Positions 1-9,064 of a stretch of DNA of 64,000 bases are shown here, piece by piece. The notes beneath the pieces were generated by a model. That model ran no database searches. It was not told the origin of the DNA and was given only the letters and a program-made list of their open reading frames with translations. Every line of letters begins with the position of its first letter. The stretch's first letter is position 1. The translations under genes and the position numbers were made by a program. The DNA lies in the NCBI GenBank assembly GCA_022825725.1, contig JAJDWE010000081.1, forward strand, positions 1-64,000, written 5' to 3'. The DNA comes from Gemmatimonadota bacterium. Its GTDB lineage: Bacteria > Gemmatimonadota > Gemmatimonadetes > Palauibacterales > Palauibacteraceae.

Positions 1-56
1 TACTTGGCCGCCGCCTTGGCCGAGCCCTTCCCGTGGGACAGGAACTTAACGAGCAT
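1..56 (-). CDS. Relaxase (MobA-type), N-terminal fragment cut by the window edge
   Basis: Only the first codons are inside the window, starting with ATG at 54-56. They read MLVKFLSHGKGSAKAAAKY, which resembles the N-terminus of MOBP-type relaxases (a hydrophobic start, then a glycine/serine-rich turn). The start lies inside the end of the upstream mobC gene (11-nt overlap), the usual order for a mobC-relaxase pair. A relaxase nicks oriT and pilots the DNA strand during mobilization. Catalytic tyrosine and histidine motifs would lie outside the window, so the call rests on these residues and the neighbour. Confidence 0.6.
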   Translation of the reverse strand, partial: MLVKFLSHGKGSAKAAAK

Positions 57-387
57 CGCCGGTCTCCCCGCCGATGCGGGCGACACGGAGCAGAGAGCGC
101 TCGAACGACACGAGGTGCGCGATCACCGAGACGGCCTCGGCTGCCGTCCTGTGGGTATTCGCCCAGCGTACAAGCTGGTTCAGGTTGTTTCCGATGCGCG
201 CGATCTGGCGGGTGCGCTCGCGCTCGACGGACCGCGCCGCCGTAGTCCACGTATGCGTCCGCGCCATCGCCTCGCGAAGCAGCGCGGAGGGGGACACGCC
301 CGCCGCGGCCGCCTTCTCCCGCCACGCGGCGTGTTCCGCGGGCGTGACGCGGGCGGCGACCATCACGGTGCGATGTCCCTCAGCCAT
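46..387 (-). CDS. mobC: MobC-family mobilization (relaxosome accessory) protein
   Basis: A 113-aa protein with the MobC signature ARIGNNLNQLVRWANTHR at about residues 64-81, preceded by a ribbon-helix-helix-like N-terminus (RVTPAEHAAWREKAAAAGVS). MobC proteins bind near oriT and help the relaxase melt and nick the DNA. Its 3' end overlaps the start of a relaxase, giving the standard mobilization module of plasmids and integrative mobilizable elements. The ATG is at 385-387; no other start fits better. The region upstream of it (388-583) contains hairpins that could be oriT. The family call is strong. Whether the element is still mobile cannot be judged because the relaxase is cut off. Confidence 0.85.
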   Translation of the reverse strand: MAEGHRTVMVAARVTPAEHAAWREKAAAAGVSPSALLREAMARTHTWTTAARSVERERTRQIARIGNNLNQLVRWANTHRTAAEAVSVIAHLVSFERSLLRVARIGGETGDAR

Positions 388-460
388 GAGCGCACCGGCG
401 ACGGGGTGCGGGGGCGTCGCCCCCGCGCGTCCGCTGTCCGGGCAGCGGCGCGACCGTTTG

Positions 461-520
461 GGGGTCTAAGGGGGCCGGAACGCCCCCTTGCCAGCCCGCC
501 GTGTTCAACACGGCGTGTGC
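461..520. other. Candidate oriT: two adjacent inverted repeats upstream of mobC
   Basis: AAGGGGGC (468-475) pairs perfectly with GCCCCCTT (482-489) across a 6-nt loop. CGCCGTGTT (497-505) pairs perfectly with AACACGGCG (507-515) around one base, flanked by GCCAGC (490-495) and GCTGGC further out. Hairpin-rich DNA just upstream of mobC and relaxase is where oriT normally lies. No nic consensus could be assigned, and the first hairpin could instead be a terminator for alpA. Confidence 0.35.
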
Positions 521-583
521 TGGCTGACCGACCTTAGACGCGGCCGACAAGCTGTTCCCCGGCTGCCGCGAAGCGCGGCCGCA

Positions 584-892
584 TCACCGCACCGGGCGGG
601 CTTCAGCCGCCCGCCAACCGGCCTCGCCGATCCCGTGCGCGGCCTCGACGCGCTCACCGGCCCGGTCGCCATCGAACCGGCTCTCGGCGATCCGCTCTGC
701 GACCCACTCCTCGATCTCGGCCTCGATCCATCCCACGGCGCGCCCGCCCAGGGCGACCGGCCGGGGGAAGCATCCCGCGGCCAACCGGACATAGATCGTG
801 CTCCGCGACAGGCCCGTGCGCTCCATCACCTCGGGCAGCCGCAAGAAGCGGGTCGGCGGGTTCGTCCTCTGCTCCATCGTGTTCTCGGTCAT
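584..892 (-). CDS. AlpA-family excisionase-like DNA-binding protein
   Basis: A 102-aa protein with the AlpA/MerR-like winged helix: FLRLPEVMERTGLSRSTIYV, then a cationic wing (GCFPRPVALGGRAVGWIEAE) and the terminal helix IEEWVAERIAE. AlpA-like proteins of prophages and integrative elements regulate integrase expression or act in excision. The chosen ATG (890-892) has a strong Shine-Dalgarno run, GAGGAGG, six bases upstream. Two more ATGs lie directly in front of it. The reading frame stays open upstream into a second conserved segment, so a longer fused product is possible. It sits upstream of mobC on the same strand, fitting a mobilizable element. Confidence 0.8.
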   Translation of the reverse strand: MTENTMEQRTNPPTRFLRLPEVMERTGLSRSTIYVRLAAGCFPRPVALGGRAVGWIEAEIEEWVAERIAESRFDGDRAGERVEAAHGIGEAGWRAAEARPVR

Positions 893-1168
893 CATCATCC
901 TCCTCCTCGTTGTAATCCGCGCTCTCATCGGTCTCCGGGATCGCGGGCGTCGAGGCGGATCGCGCGCACCGCCCGATGCCCCGTCCTGCTCCGCGATGAA
1001 CGCCAGAACCCGGTCCGCCGTCCTCAGCGACGGCGAGCGGCCCCGGCCGATCTCGCGCATGAGGTTCGGGTCGCCCACCGCCTTCATGCCGAGTCCCGTC
1101 GGGCTCACGCCCGAGTCCCCGAGAAACGCGCTCACCCGCGACATGAACTGCTCTTCCAGCGTCTCCAT
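893..1168 (-). CDS. Small element-associated protein, open in frame into alpA
   Basis: From ATG at 1166-1168 the frame reads METLEEQFMSRVSAFLGDSG, then about residues 28-60 with GDPNLMREIGRGRSPSLRTA and DRVLAFIAEQD. I recall this pattern (GDPN, then RGRSPSLRTADRVLAF) from short proteins encoded just before alpA in integrative elements, where it looks like a truncated helix-turn-helix. No stop occurs before alpA, so the two are fused in frame here. The linker (about residues 64-92) is arginine-rich and low in complexity, while an adjacent frame encodes a more natural acidic tail (ESADYNEEEDDDD). A frameshift that removed the native stop is therefore plausible. A TTG in the same frame at 1202-1204 is an alternative start. 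Confidence 0.5.
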
Positions 1169-1207
1169 GCCTGAACGCTGAAGGATCGCCGGCAAGGAAA
1201 ACAACCG

Positions 1208-1223
1208 TTAGGAAATTCCCTAA
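1208..1223. promoter_or_regulatory. Near-palindromic operator candidate upstream of the alpA unit
   Basis: TTAGGAAATTCCCTAA is symmetric at 14 of 16 positions. It lies about 40 bp upstream of the ATG at 1168 in an otherwise unstructured A+T-richer patch, where an autoregulator or repressor site for the element's control gene would be expected. Function is inferred from position and symmetry only. Confidence 0.35.
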
Positions 1224-1512
1224 ACGCTTGTAACGTCTATGGATGTCCAAAGCAGTCATCGGCTGGCGAGCGGGCTCCGCCAGCGGCGTGCCAAGACATC
1301 TCCCGGATCTTCGGCGGGGCCGTCGTCGCGAGGTGTCGGAGTGGGCAATAGGGGCCGAACGTTCTCCGCCTCCCGCCACCAATGGCGGCAATGTGGGTCG
1401 AGGCTACCGACCGCTGTGGAACGGGATAGGGTGCGCCGATGCGCGTCGAACTGGACGCGGCGGGATCGGCGACCGCTTCGGCAGGTTTACCGGTCGGGGT
1501 CTCGCGTCCCAC
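1224..1512. other. Gene-free stretch between the alpA operator and the IS element
   Basis: About 290 bp without a convincing gene. Short frames exist on both strands, but none shows a recognisable domain or a good ribosome-binding site. It may be the remains of whatever the IS inserted into. Confidence 0.5.
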
Positions 1513-1520
1513 GTCCAACG
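1513..1520. repeat. Left 8-bp target-site duplication (GTCCAACG)
   Basis: GTCCAACG directly abuts the left IS end (GTAACTG...) and is repeated exactly at 3165-3172 beyond the right end. Eight base pairs is the duplication length known for the IS66 family. Confidence 0.9.
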
Positions 1521-1554
1521 GTAACTGTTCGGTCAGGCCGTGGTGAGCGTCCCC
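1521..1554. repeat. Left terminal inverted repeat of the IS (34 bp perfect)
   Basis: Starts GTAACTGTTCGGTCAGG and is the exact reverse complement of 3131-3164. Weaker similarity continues to about 1571. Confidence 0.92.
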
Positions 1555-2465
1555 AGAAGCGGATCGTGGGGGGGGTCTGGGCTCAGCGGATGAGGGCTCG
1601 CCTCCAGTGCTTGGCGAGGGGGGCAGAGCCAGACGTCCTTGGCGGGCTTGCCGTACTGCTCGGCGGTGTCGTAGCGCCCTCGTCCCTTGGTGGTTCCGAC
1701 GCGGATCCAGCCCAAGGCCCTGTAGACGCCGCCGTTGAAGCGTGGGACCTCGACGAAGGTCTCGACGAGGACGGGGGTGGTGTTGTAGCGGCGGGTCCAG
1801 TCGCGGGGCAGGCGGTGGCGGACGAGTGCGAGGATGTGGGATCCGAGGTTGGGGATGCGGATCCATGGCAGGATGAGGAACCGGGGGTTGTCGACGATCA
1901 GCGGGAGGTTCTTCCTGCGCAGCTTGGGAGTCCATCCGATGAAGCAGTCTCGTGGGCGAGCGCCCATGCGGCGGTGCTGAAGCCGAGCATGGCGAGCGGC
2001 CAGCCGTTGCGGTCGTGGACGGCGTAGCGTATCTGAGCGCCGACGAGAGTCTTTTGGCCGAGGTAGTGGCGGCGGGGCGACGAACTCGTTCCAGAGCCTC
2101 CCCCGCCGCGTGCCGCCGACGACGGTGCGGATCTCCAGCGGCCGGACCTCGTCGAGGGTCGTGGGCGGCGGGAAGAGCGGCGGTTCGGTGTCCTGTCCGA
2201 AGACGATGGGTCCGGGCCGGTTCTGTTTCCGCTTCGGGGGCGGCAGGACGATGAGGCCGTCGTCGTGCATGGCGAGCATGGTGACGCGCGCCATCATGTC
2301 CTTGAGCCCGCCGTCGGGCTTGAACCAGCCGATGCGCCGGCAGAACTCCTTCGAGGGCGCGAAGCGGTTGAGCGCGGGCGGCCCGGCGATCAGCTTGCGC
2401 AGCAACGCCATCTCGCCCTCGGTGAAGTGGCGCCCGTGGTAGCGGCACTCGATCCGGTCGCTCAT
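1533..2465 (-). pseudogene. DUF4338 (DruA-like) protein with two compensating frameshifts
   Basis: From ATG (2463-2465) the frame reads MSDRIECRYHGRHFTEGEMA, continues to LWNEFVA, then becomes nonsense for about 36 codons (roughly 2068 to 1960). The missing part (RHYLGQKTLVGAQIRYAV, then NGWPLAMLGFSTAAW) is found in a neighbouring frame. The original frame then resumes at PRDCFIGWTPKLRRKN, followed by PRFLILPWIRIPNLGSHIL and VPRFNGGVYRALGWIRVGTT. These are hallmark blocks of DUF4338, the family of DruA in the Druantia antiphage system. The pattern fits one inserted and one lost base. The start overlaps the stop of the transposase part by ATGA. DUF4338 proteins also occur alone near transposases, so this copy is more likely a mobile-element gene than a working defence gene. 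Confidence 0.8.
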
Positions 2466-3073
2466 GCGGGAGCCGTCATGCCGCTCCTGCGTCCGGCGTC
2501 CATCGACCACGGCAGCCACGGCGACAGGTCGTCCGGCGGACGGCCGCCGCCCTCGGCGCACGCCGCCAGCCAGCCGTCGAGCCAGCGCGGCACGTCGAGG
2601 CCGTTCAGCCTCAGGGTGCCGGTCACCGAGTACATGAGCGCGGTGAAGCGGGTCGCCGTCCTCGGTGTCGGAGCCGAACGACAGGCGCCGCCCGATGGCC
2701 GGGCCCCTGAGCAGCCGCTCGGCAAGGTTGTTGTCGAGCGGCACGCGGGGCCGGTCGAGGAAGACGCTCAGCCCCTCCCGGTGGTTGAGGAGCGAGTGCA
2801 GCGGCCCGCCCTCCCTCGCCTCCGGCGGCGGGCGGGCGAGTTGGCGCTCGGCGGCCGCGAACATGCCCCCGAGCGTCTCCTCCAGCGCGGCCTGCGCCGC
2901 GTCGAAGGCGGACGTCTGGCGTTCCCGGCCGGGATCGTGGAGTTCCAGCCGCGCTCGTACAGCAACCGCCAGTCCCGAGGCTCCTCCGCCAAGGATCCGG
3001 GCACCGACCACGGATCCTCCGGCCCCTCGGCCAGCGCCACGCCCGCTTGTCCGTTCGCCTCACGTATCGCCAT
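2462..3073 (-). pseudogene. IS66 transposase C-terminal portion, frameshifted
   Basis: The conserved IS66 tail is spread over three frames. It starts at ATG 3073 (MAIREANGQAGVALAEGPED, then DWRLLYERGW). It shifts near 2945 into ALEETLGGMFAAAERQLARP, LLNHREGLSVFLDRPRVPLD and NNLAERLLRGPAIGRR. It shifts again near 2670 into ARFTALMYSVTGTLRLNGLD and PRWLDGWLAAC, ending at the TGA overlapping the DUF4338 start. The NNLAERLLR block carries the glutamate that is the third DDE residue of IS66 transposases. The two aspartates and the DNA-binding N-terminus of full-length TnpC are absent. Either the element is a deletion derivative or it belongs to a compact lineage using this short protein with DUF4338. 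As it stands it cannot be an active transposase. Confidence 0.75.
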
Positions 3074-3130
3074 GCCCTCGACGATACTACATTCCGGACC
3101 CCGTTATCAGATCCCCACGATCCGCCTCCA

Positions 3131-3164
3131 GGGGACGCTCACCACGGCCTGACCGAACAGTTAC
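3131..3164. repeat. Right terminal inverted repeat of the IS (34 bp perfect)
   Basis: Ends ...CTGACCGAACAGTTAC. Exact inverse of 1521-1554, with weaker similarity extending inward to about 3113. Confidence 0.92.
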
Positions 3165-3172
3165 GTCCAACG
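3165..3172. repeat. Right 8-bp target-site duplication (GTCCAACG)
   Basis: Identical to 1513-1520 and immediately adjacent to the right IS terminus. Confidence 0.9.
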
Positions 3173-3288
3173 AACCACATTCACGTCCCGGACTTTCTCG
3201 CCCAGATAGGGGGACATATCGTGGGACTCTGCGCCGATCACGGAAATGTAAACATTCTTATGACATGCGCTTACAAGTAAATAGAAGG

Positions 3289-3374
3289 CGGAGGGGGTGG
3301 GATTCGAACCCACGAGACTCTTTCGAGTCAACGCCTTAGCAGGGCGCCGCCTTAAGCCACTCGGCCACCCCTCC
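3289..3374 (-). tRNA. tRNA-Ser (anticodon GCU)
   Basis: An 86-nt class II tRNA. The acceptor GGAGGGG pairs with CCCCUCC and the discriminator is G. The anticodon loop CUGCUAA gives GCU, and there is a long variable arm (GACUCGAAAGAGUC) and a T-arm GUGGGUUCGAAUCCCAC. CCA is not encoded. The 3' end points toward the mobilizable element, making this the probable integration target. Confidence 0.95.
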
Positions 3375-3394
3375 GCAGGATCCTGCTGTCCTGA

Positions 3395-3467
3395 TTGGCC
3401 CGCCAGGACTCGAACCTGGAATCTTCTGGTCCAGAGCCAGACGTGTTGCCAATTCCACCACGGGCCA
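3395..3467 (-). tRNA. tRNA-Gln (anticodon CUG)
   Basis: A 73-nt tRNA with acceptor UGGCCCG/CGGGCCA, discriminator A, anticodon loop CUCUGGA giving CUG, and T-arm CCAGGUUCGAGUCCUGG. It lies 20 bp upstream of tRNA-Ser on the same strand, so the two are probably co-transcribed from the promoter at 3492-3520. Confidence 0.95.
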
Positions 3468-3491
3468 ACGTCCCAATGAGTTGGGGCGTCG

Positions 3492-3520
3492 ATAATACTT
3501 GCGGGGGGTCGGCGCTTCAA
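3492..3520 (-). promoter_or_regulatory. Sigma70-like promoter of the tRNA-Gln/tRNA-Ser unit
   Basis: On the minus strand, TTGAAG (3520-3515) is followed after 17 bp by TATTAT (3497-3492). The mature tRNA-Gln 5' end is 25 nt further on. Spacing and position are as expected for a stable-RNA promoter. Confidence 0.6.
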
Positions 3521-3586
3521 GCGGCGGTTTCGGCGGATGGCAGGTTGTGACGGGGGCCGGTCCGCCGGGATCGCCGCGATGGAGCG

Positions 3587-3838
3587 CTAGTCCTCGGGCG
3601 GGGACGCTTCGCGGAGCTTGCGGAGGCGCTCTGCTTCGTCGGCCGCCTCTGCGATCGTCGGGAAACCGTCTCCGGAGCGCGAGGCGTCGCTGTCTTCCAA
3701 CGGAACGGCGTACCAGCGGTCCGCGCGATCATCAGGCTGATCCATGTAGTGGCCGCGCTCGAGCCTGAATCCATCGAGTTTCGCCCGGAAGCGGAGCGCC
3801 CTCACGATCACGCCGGGGTCGAATTTGGCTTTGGACAT
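3587..3838 (-). CDS. Hypothetical protein, 83 aa
   Basis: No family recognised. The protein starts MSKAKFDPGVIVRALRFRAK and is hydrophilic, with an acidic, helix-rich C-terminus (TIAEAADEAERLRKLREASP) that could form a short amphipathic helix. The middle (RLERGHYMDQPDDRADRWYA) resembles a small beta-hairpin. A GTG at 3842-3844, overlapping the TAG of the gene before it, is an alternative start that would add three residues. It follows a 52-aa frame and the GntR-type regulator with almost no spacing, so the three are probably one transcript. Small pairs like this can be toxin-antitoxin or immunity modules, but nothing in the sequence shows that. Confidence 0.55.
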   Translation of the reverse strand: MSKAKFDPGVIVRALRFRAKLDGFRLERGHYMDQPDDRADRWYAVPLEDSDASRSGDGFPTIAEAADEAERLRKLREASPPED

Positions 3839-3843
3839 GATCA

Positions 3844-4002
3844 CTACTCGGAACCGGAGTCCATGCCGCGACAGACAATGGTCACAGTGAACGGCCCACT
3901 TTCCGAATAGTCGGCCGGATAGAACCTGTTCTTCACAATCCCAACAACTCCGTGGCGGGGCGACGGCAGAAACTTCCTCAATCTAGGGGGGCATGCGCGC
4001 AT
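3844..4002 (-). CDS. Small hypothetical protein, 52 aa
   Basis: A short frame from ATG (4000-4002) to TAG (3844-3846). The product has a protein-like middle, HGVVGIVKNRFYPADYSESG, followed by PFTVTIVCRGMDSGSE, which suggests a small beta-rich fold. It begins three bases after the stop of the GntR-type gene, and its stop abuts the next gene's possible GTG start (TAGTG). This packing is the main support for it being real. No homologue or function is recognised. TTG at 3979-3981 is an alternative start giving 45 residues. Confidence 0.45.
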   Translation of the reverse strand: MRACPPRLRKFLPSPRHGVVGIVKNRFYPADYSESGPFTVTIVCRGMDSGSE

Positions 4003-4005
4003 GAG

Positions 4006-4995
4006 CTACATCCTCCCCGGGTGTAGCGGCTCGCAGGAATCGGATCCGCTGCGGCCGTGCTCGTGCCGGTCCGTGCTGGACAGGTAGGCGCGGAGCCGTT
4101 CGATCTCTTCGGGAGGGAGGAGCGTGATCGGCACCGCTGGAGCCGTTCCTCCGGAATACCGGGATGGCGGGACGAGTCGGTCATGAAAGATGATCGTTGC
4201 CGCCGTCACGGCTCGTTGCACGGCCTGCGCGTCGACGTGCGGGTCGAGGGCCCTGAAGTGGATTCCGAGAGCGAAGTCCCTGGCGGCGAGTTCCGCGGCG
4301 AACACGCGCACGGTCTCGCTGCGGGAGAGAAGCACGACGAATCCACGGCGTATTCGGCGTCGGACGAGTTCGCGTTCGCGGGTGCCCCCGGCGAGTGAAA
4401 TCGGAACGCACTCCACGGTTCCGGACCGGCGCATCCGTGACAGCAACTCACGCCGCAGGACCACCGGGGCGTCCTCCGGCATCTTGCGCGCGGAGTCGAC
4501 GGCGTGAACGACGAATCCGCACGCCTCTTCCAGTTCCGCAGCGAGCACGGCCCGCAACCCGGCGCGAGGTTCGCACAGCGTCACGGGATGCGGATCCGGG
4601 CTCCGCGGCTCGCCCACGATCCGCTCCAGCTCGTTGAGAAGCCGCCAACGTGAGAGTCCCCCCGCGTGCGCCCGCCTCAGCAGGTCCAGCGCCGCCGCCC
4701 GCGGCACCATCTCCACGGCGGGCGGCGGACGGAGGGAGCGCGGGCGCATCGACACGCGGGGACGCTGCCCCTTCCCGAGTTCGATGAGGTTTCTCCGCCG
4801 CAGTCGCGCGAGCGCGGCTCCGACGGTCCCCCGGTCGACGCCGAGTCGACGCGCCAAGTCCCGGGAGGACGGAAGCGGGGCTCCGGGCCGCACGTGCCCA
4901 TCCCGAATCCCGGCCTCCAGATCGGCCGCGAGCTGTCGGGGAAGCGGTATGTGGTGATCCCGCGACAGCGGTGAGAGTCCGCTTCGACGCGTCAT
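4006..4995 (-). CDS. GntR-type winged-helix transcriptional regulator
   Basis: A 329-aa protein with a GntR winged helix at about residues 17-85: IPLPRQLAADLEAGIRDGHV, then PLPSSRDLARRLGVDRGTVG and AALARLRRRNLIELGKGQRP. The C-terminal 230 residues are not a clear FadR, HutC or MocR domain. They contain mixed alpha/beta segments (AAALDLLRRAHAGGLSRWRL; RGFVVLLSRSETVRVFAAEL) that may bind an effector, as in regulators with a periplasmic-binding-like or UTRA-like fold, but I cannot assign one. Two small genes follow on the same strand with 3-nt or no spacing, so it probably regulates or senses something linked to them. Confidence 0.75.
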   Translation of the reverse strand: MTRRSGLSPLSRDHHIPLPRQLAADLEAGIRDGHVRPGAPLPSSRDLARRLGVDRGTVGAALARLRRRNLIELGKGQRPRVSMRPRSLRPPPAVEMVPRAAALDLLRRAHAGGLSRWRLLNELERIVGEPRSPDPHPVTLCEPRAGLRAVLAAELEEACGFVVHAVDSARKMPEDAPVVLRRELLSRMRRSGTVECVPISLAGGTRERELVRRRIRRGFVVLLSRSETVRVFAAELAARDFALGIHFRALDPHVDAQAVQRAVTAATIIFHDRLVPPSRYSGGTAPAVPITLLPPEEIERLRAYLSSTDRHEHGRSGSDSCEPLHPGRM

Positions 4996-5075
4996 GTGTC
5001 CGAGCCTCCGTGCCCTGGGGTCCCATGTGCCGGCCCTTGTCGACGGGAGTATGGGGACGGGCTCTCAACGGGGGA

Positions 5076-6850
5076 TCAAATCGCCGGCTTTCCCTGAACG
5101 GCTGCCAGGAACTCGTCCACGCCACGCGTATTGAGGACGTGTTCCGGAGTGAGCCACGCCCGGCGCGCCTGTTCGATGCCGTAGTGCGCCAGATCCAGAT
5201 CGTCCGGCCGGTGCGCATCGGTCGCGACCACGACGGGTACGCCCAGTTCGCGCGCGCGCCAAAGGTGGCTGTCCTTCAGGTCCAGACGGTGGGGGTGCGA
5301 GTTGACCTCGACGGCGACCCCAAACTCGGCGCAGGCGTGCAGAATATCGTCGATGTCCACATCGATCGGGCCGCGACGGTTGATGATCCGTCCCGTCGGG
5401 TGCCCGAAGATCATCGAGCGGGGGTGTGCGAGCGCCTTCAGGACGCGTGACGTCTGCCGCGCCCGGTCCATTCCGAAGAAGGAATGAACGGAGATGATCA
5501 CGACGTCGAGTTGATCGAGCATTTCGTCTTCGAGGTCCAGCGATCCGTCGCGCAGGATGTCGACTTCCAGCCCGCGCAGGATCCGGATTTCGGGGTGCGC
5601 CGTCTGCACTTCCGCGATCTCGTCCCACTGGCGTCGAAGCTTCGCGGCATCGAGACCCTCGACCATCGCCAACGCTTTGGAGTGATCGGTGATCGCCATG
5701 TACTCGTAGCCGTGCGCCACGCACGCCTCGACCATCGTCTGCAGGGAAACGCGGCCATCGGACCAGTCGCTGTGCATGTGGACATCTCCGCGCAGGTCGG
5801 AGCGCTCGACCAGGCCAGGCAGTTCGCCGGCGTCGGAAGCCCGGAGCTCTCCCCGGTCGCGTCGTATCTCGGGCGGAAGCCATGAGAGATCGAGGGCTCC
5901 GTAGACCTCCTCCTCCGTCGCCCCCGCCACCATCTCTCCCTCGGAGGCAATGCCCCGCTCGCCGAGCGCATCGCCGAGGGACTCCTCGGGGATCGTGAAC
6001 ACGCCGTACTCGGAGACCCGGAGCTTTCGCTCGAGCGCGCGGCGTCTCAGGCGAATGTTGTGTTCCTTCGACCCCGTGAAATAGATGAGCGCGGCTCCCC
6101 AGCTCTCCGGCGGGACGACCCGGAGGTCGACCTGCAACCCGCTGCGGAGACGTACCGAGGTCTTCGTCCCGCCGGCCCCGATCACGCTCTCCACGCCGGA
6201 GAACCCGGTGAGGGCGTCGGAAGCGGCGCGCGCGTCGTCGGCGAGGACGAGGATATCGATGTCGCCGACCGTCTCCTTCCGGCGTCGATAGCTCCCCGCG
6301 ACTTCCAGGCGGGTGACGCCGGGTGTCGCCTGCAGGTGTTCGATCAGCGGCGGCAAGAGCTTGTCGACCTCTCCGAGGCGGAAGCGGGTCGTGCTCGTCC
6401 GATAGTTGCGAATGCCGCTGAGGATCCGGTCCTGCGTCTTGAGCCCGAAACCGGGCAGTTCCGCCACGCGCCCTTCGCTCGCGACCTCCTCCAGGTCGTC
6501 GATCGATTCGACGCCCAGTTCGTCCCACAACTTGCGCGCCTTCTTGGGGCCGACTCCCGGGAGCCGCATCAACTCGACGAGCCCCGGGGGGATCTCGGCG
6601 GCCATCTCCTCGAGCATCGTGAGGCGCCCGCTTTCCACGAGTTCGCGAATGTTGTCCGCCAGCCCTTTCCCGATCGACGGCAGCTCGGTGAGGTCGGCGC
6701 CCTGCTCGACCAGTTTGCGCAGGGGGGATGCGTGCGCGTTGATCGTGCGGACCGCATTGCGGTAGGCACGGACGCGGAACGGGTTCGCCTGCTGGATCTC
6801 GAGCAGATCGGCCACCTCGTCCAGGACGCGGACGATCTCGATGTTCTCCA

Positions 6851-6851
<1 letters not shown>
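5076..6851 (-). CDS. polX: Family X DNA polymerase / 3'-5' exonuclease PolX
   Basis: A 591-aa protein of normal bacterial PolX length. Helix-hairpin-helix segments near residues 55-65 (LPSIGKGLADNI) and 96-107 (RLPGVGPKKARK) bind DNA. The nucleotidyltransferase core has GSYRRRKETVGDIDILV at about 186-202, with catalytic aspartates near D197 and D199 and the third in QVDLRVV near D242. A C-terminal PHP domain begins at about 354 with DVHMHSDWSDG and ITDHSK, the metal-binding motifs of the exonuclease. PolX fills short gaps in base excision repair and possibly end joining. Its ATG overlaps the ligA stop (ATGA), so translation is probably coupled: a gap-filling polymerase made together with the sealing ligase. 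Confidence 0.95.

Positions 6852-9064
<2,213 letters not shown>

Larger units (their letters stand above)
1521..3164 (-). mobile_element. Compact IS66-type insertion sequence carrying a DUF4338 (DruA-like) gene
   Basis: The 1,644-bp element has terminal inverted repeats beginning GTAACTGTTCGG. The outer 34 bp are identical at both ends (1521-1554 and 3131-3164), with imperfect pairing for about 17 bp more. It is flanked by an exact 8-bp direct repeat, GTCCAACG. GTAA termini and 8-bp duplications are IS66-family traits. Unlike the roughly 2.5-kb IS66 (tnpA, tnpB, tnpC), it holds only a C-terminal IS66 transposase portion and a DUF4338 gene, coupled by an ATGA overlap, both on the minus strand. 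Both reading frames are frameshifted, yet the ends and duplication are pristine. It therefore inserted as a unit fairly recently, either moved in trans or decayed since, unless the shifts are sequencing errors. Confidence 0.85.

Noticed and set aside
4-537. Plus-strand open frames of 130-180 codons
   Set aside because: They are antisense to mobC, have arginine-rich composition typical of shadow frames in G+C-rich DNA, and match no family.
1533-2465. Active Druantia antiphage defence system
   Set aside because: Only a frameshifted DUF4338 gene inside an IS is present. The large helicase DruE and other Druantia genes are absent.
2462-3073. Programmed ribosomal frameshifting in the IS
   Set aside because: Several frame changes occur in different places without a slippery heptamer and downstream structure. 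Simple decay or sequence error fits better.
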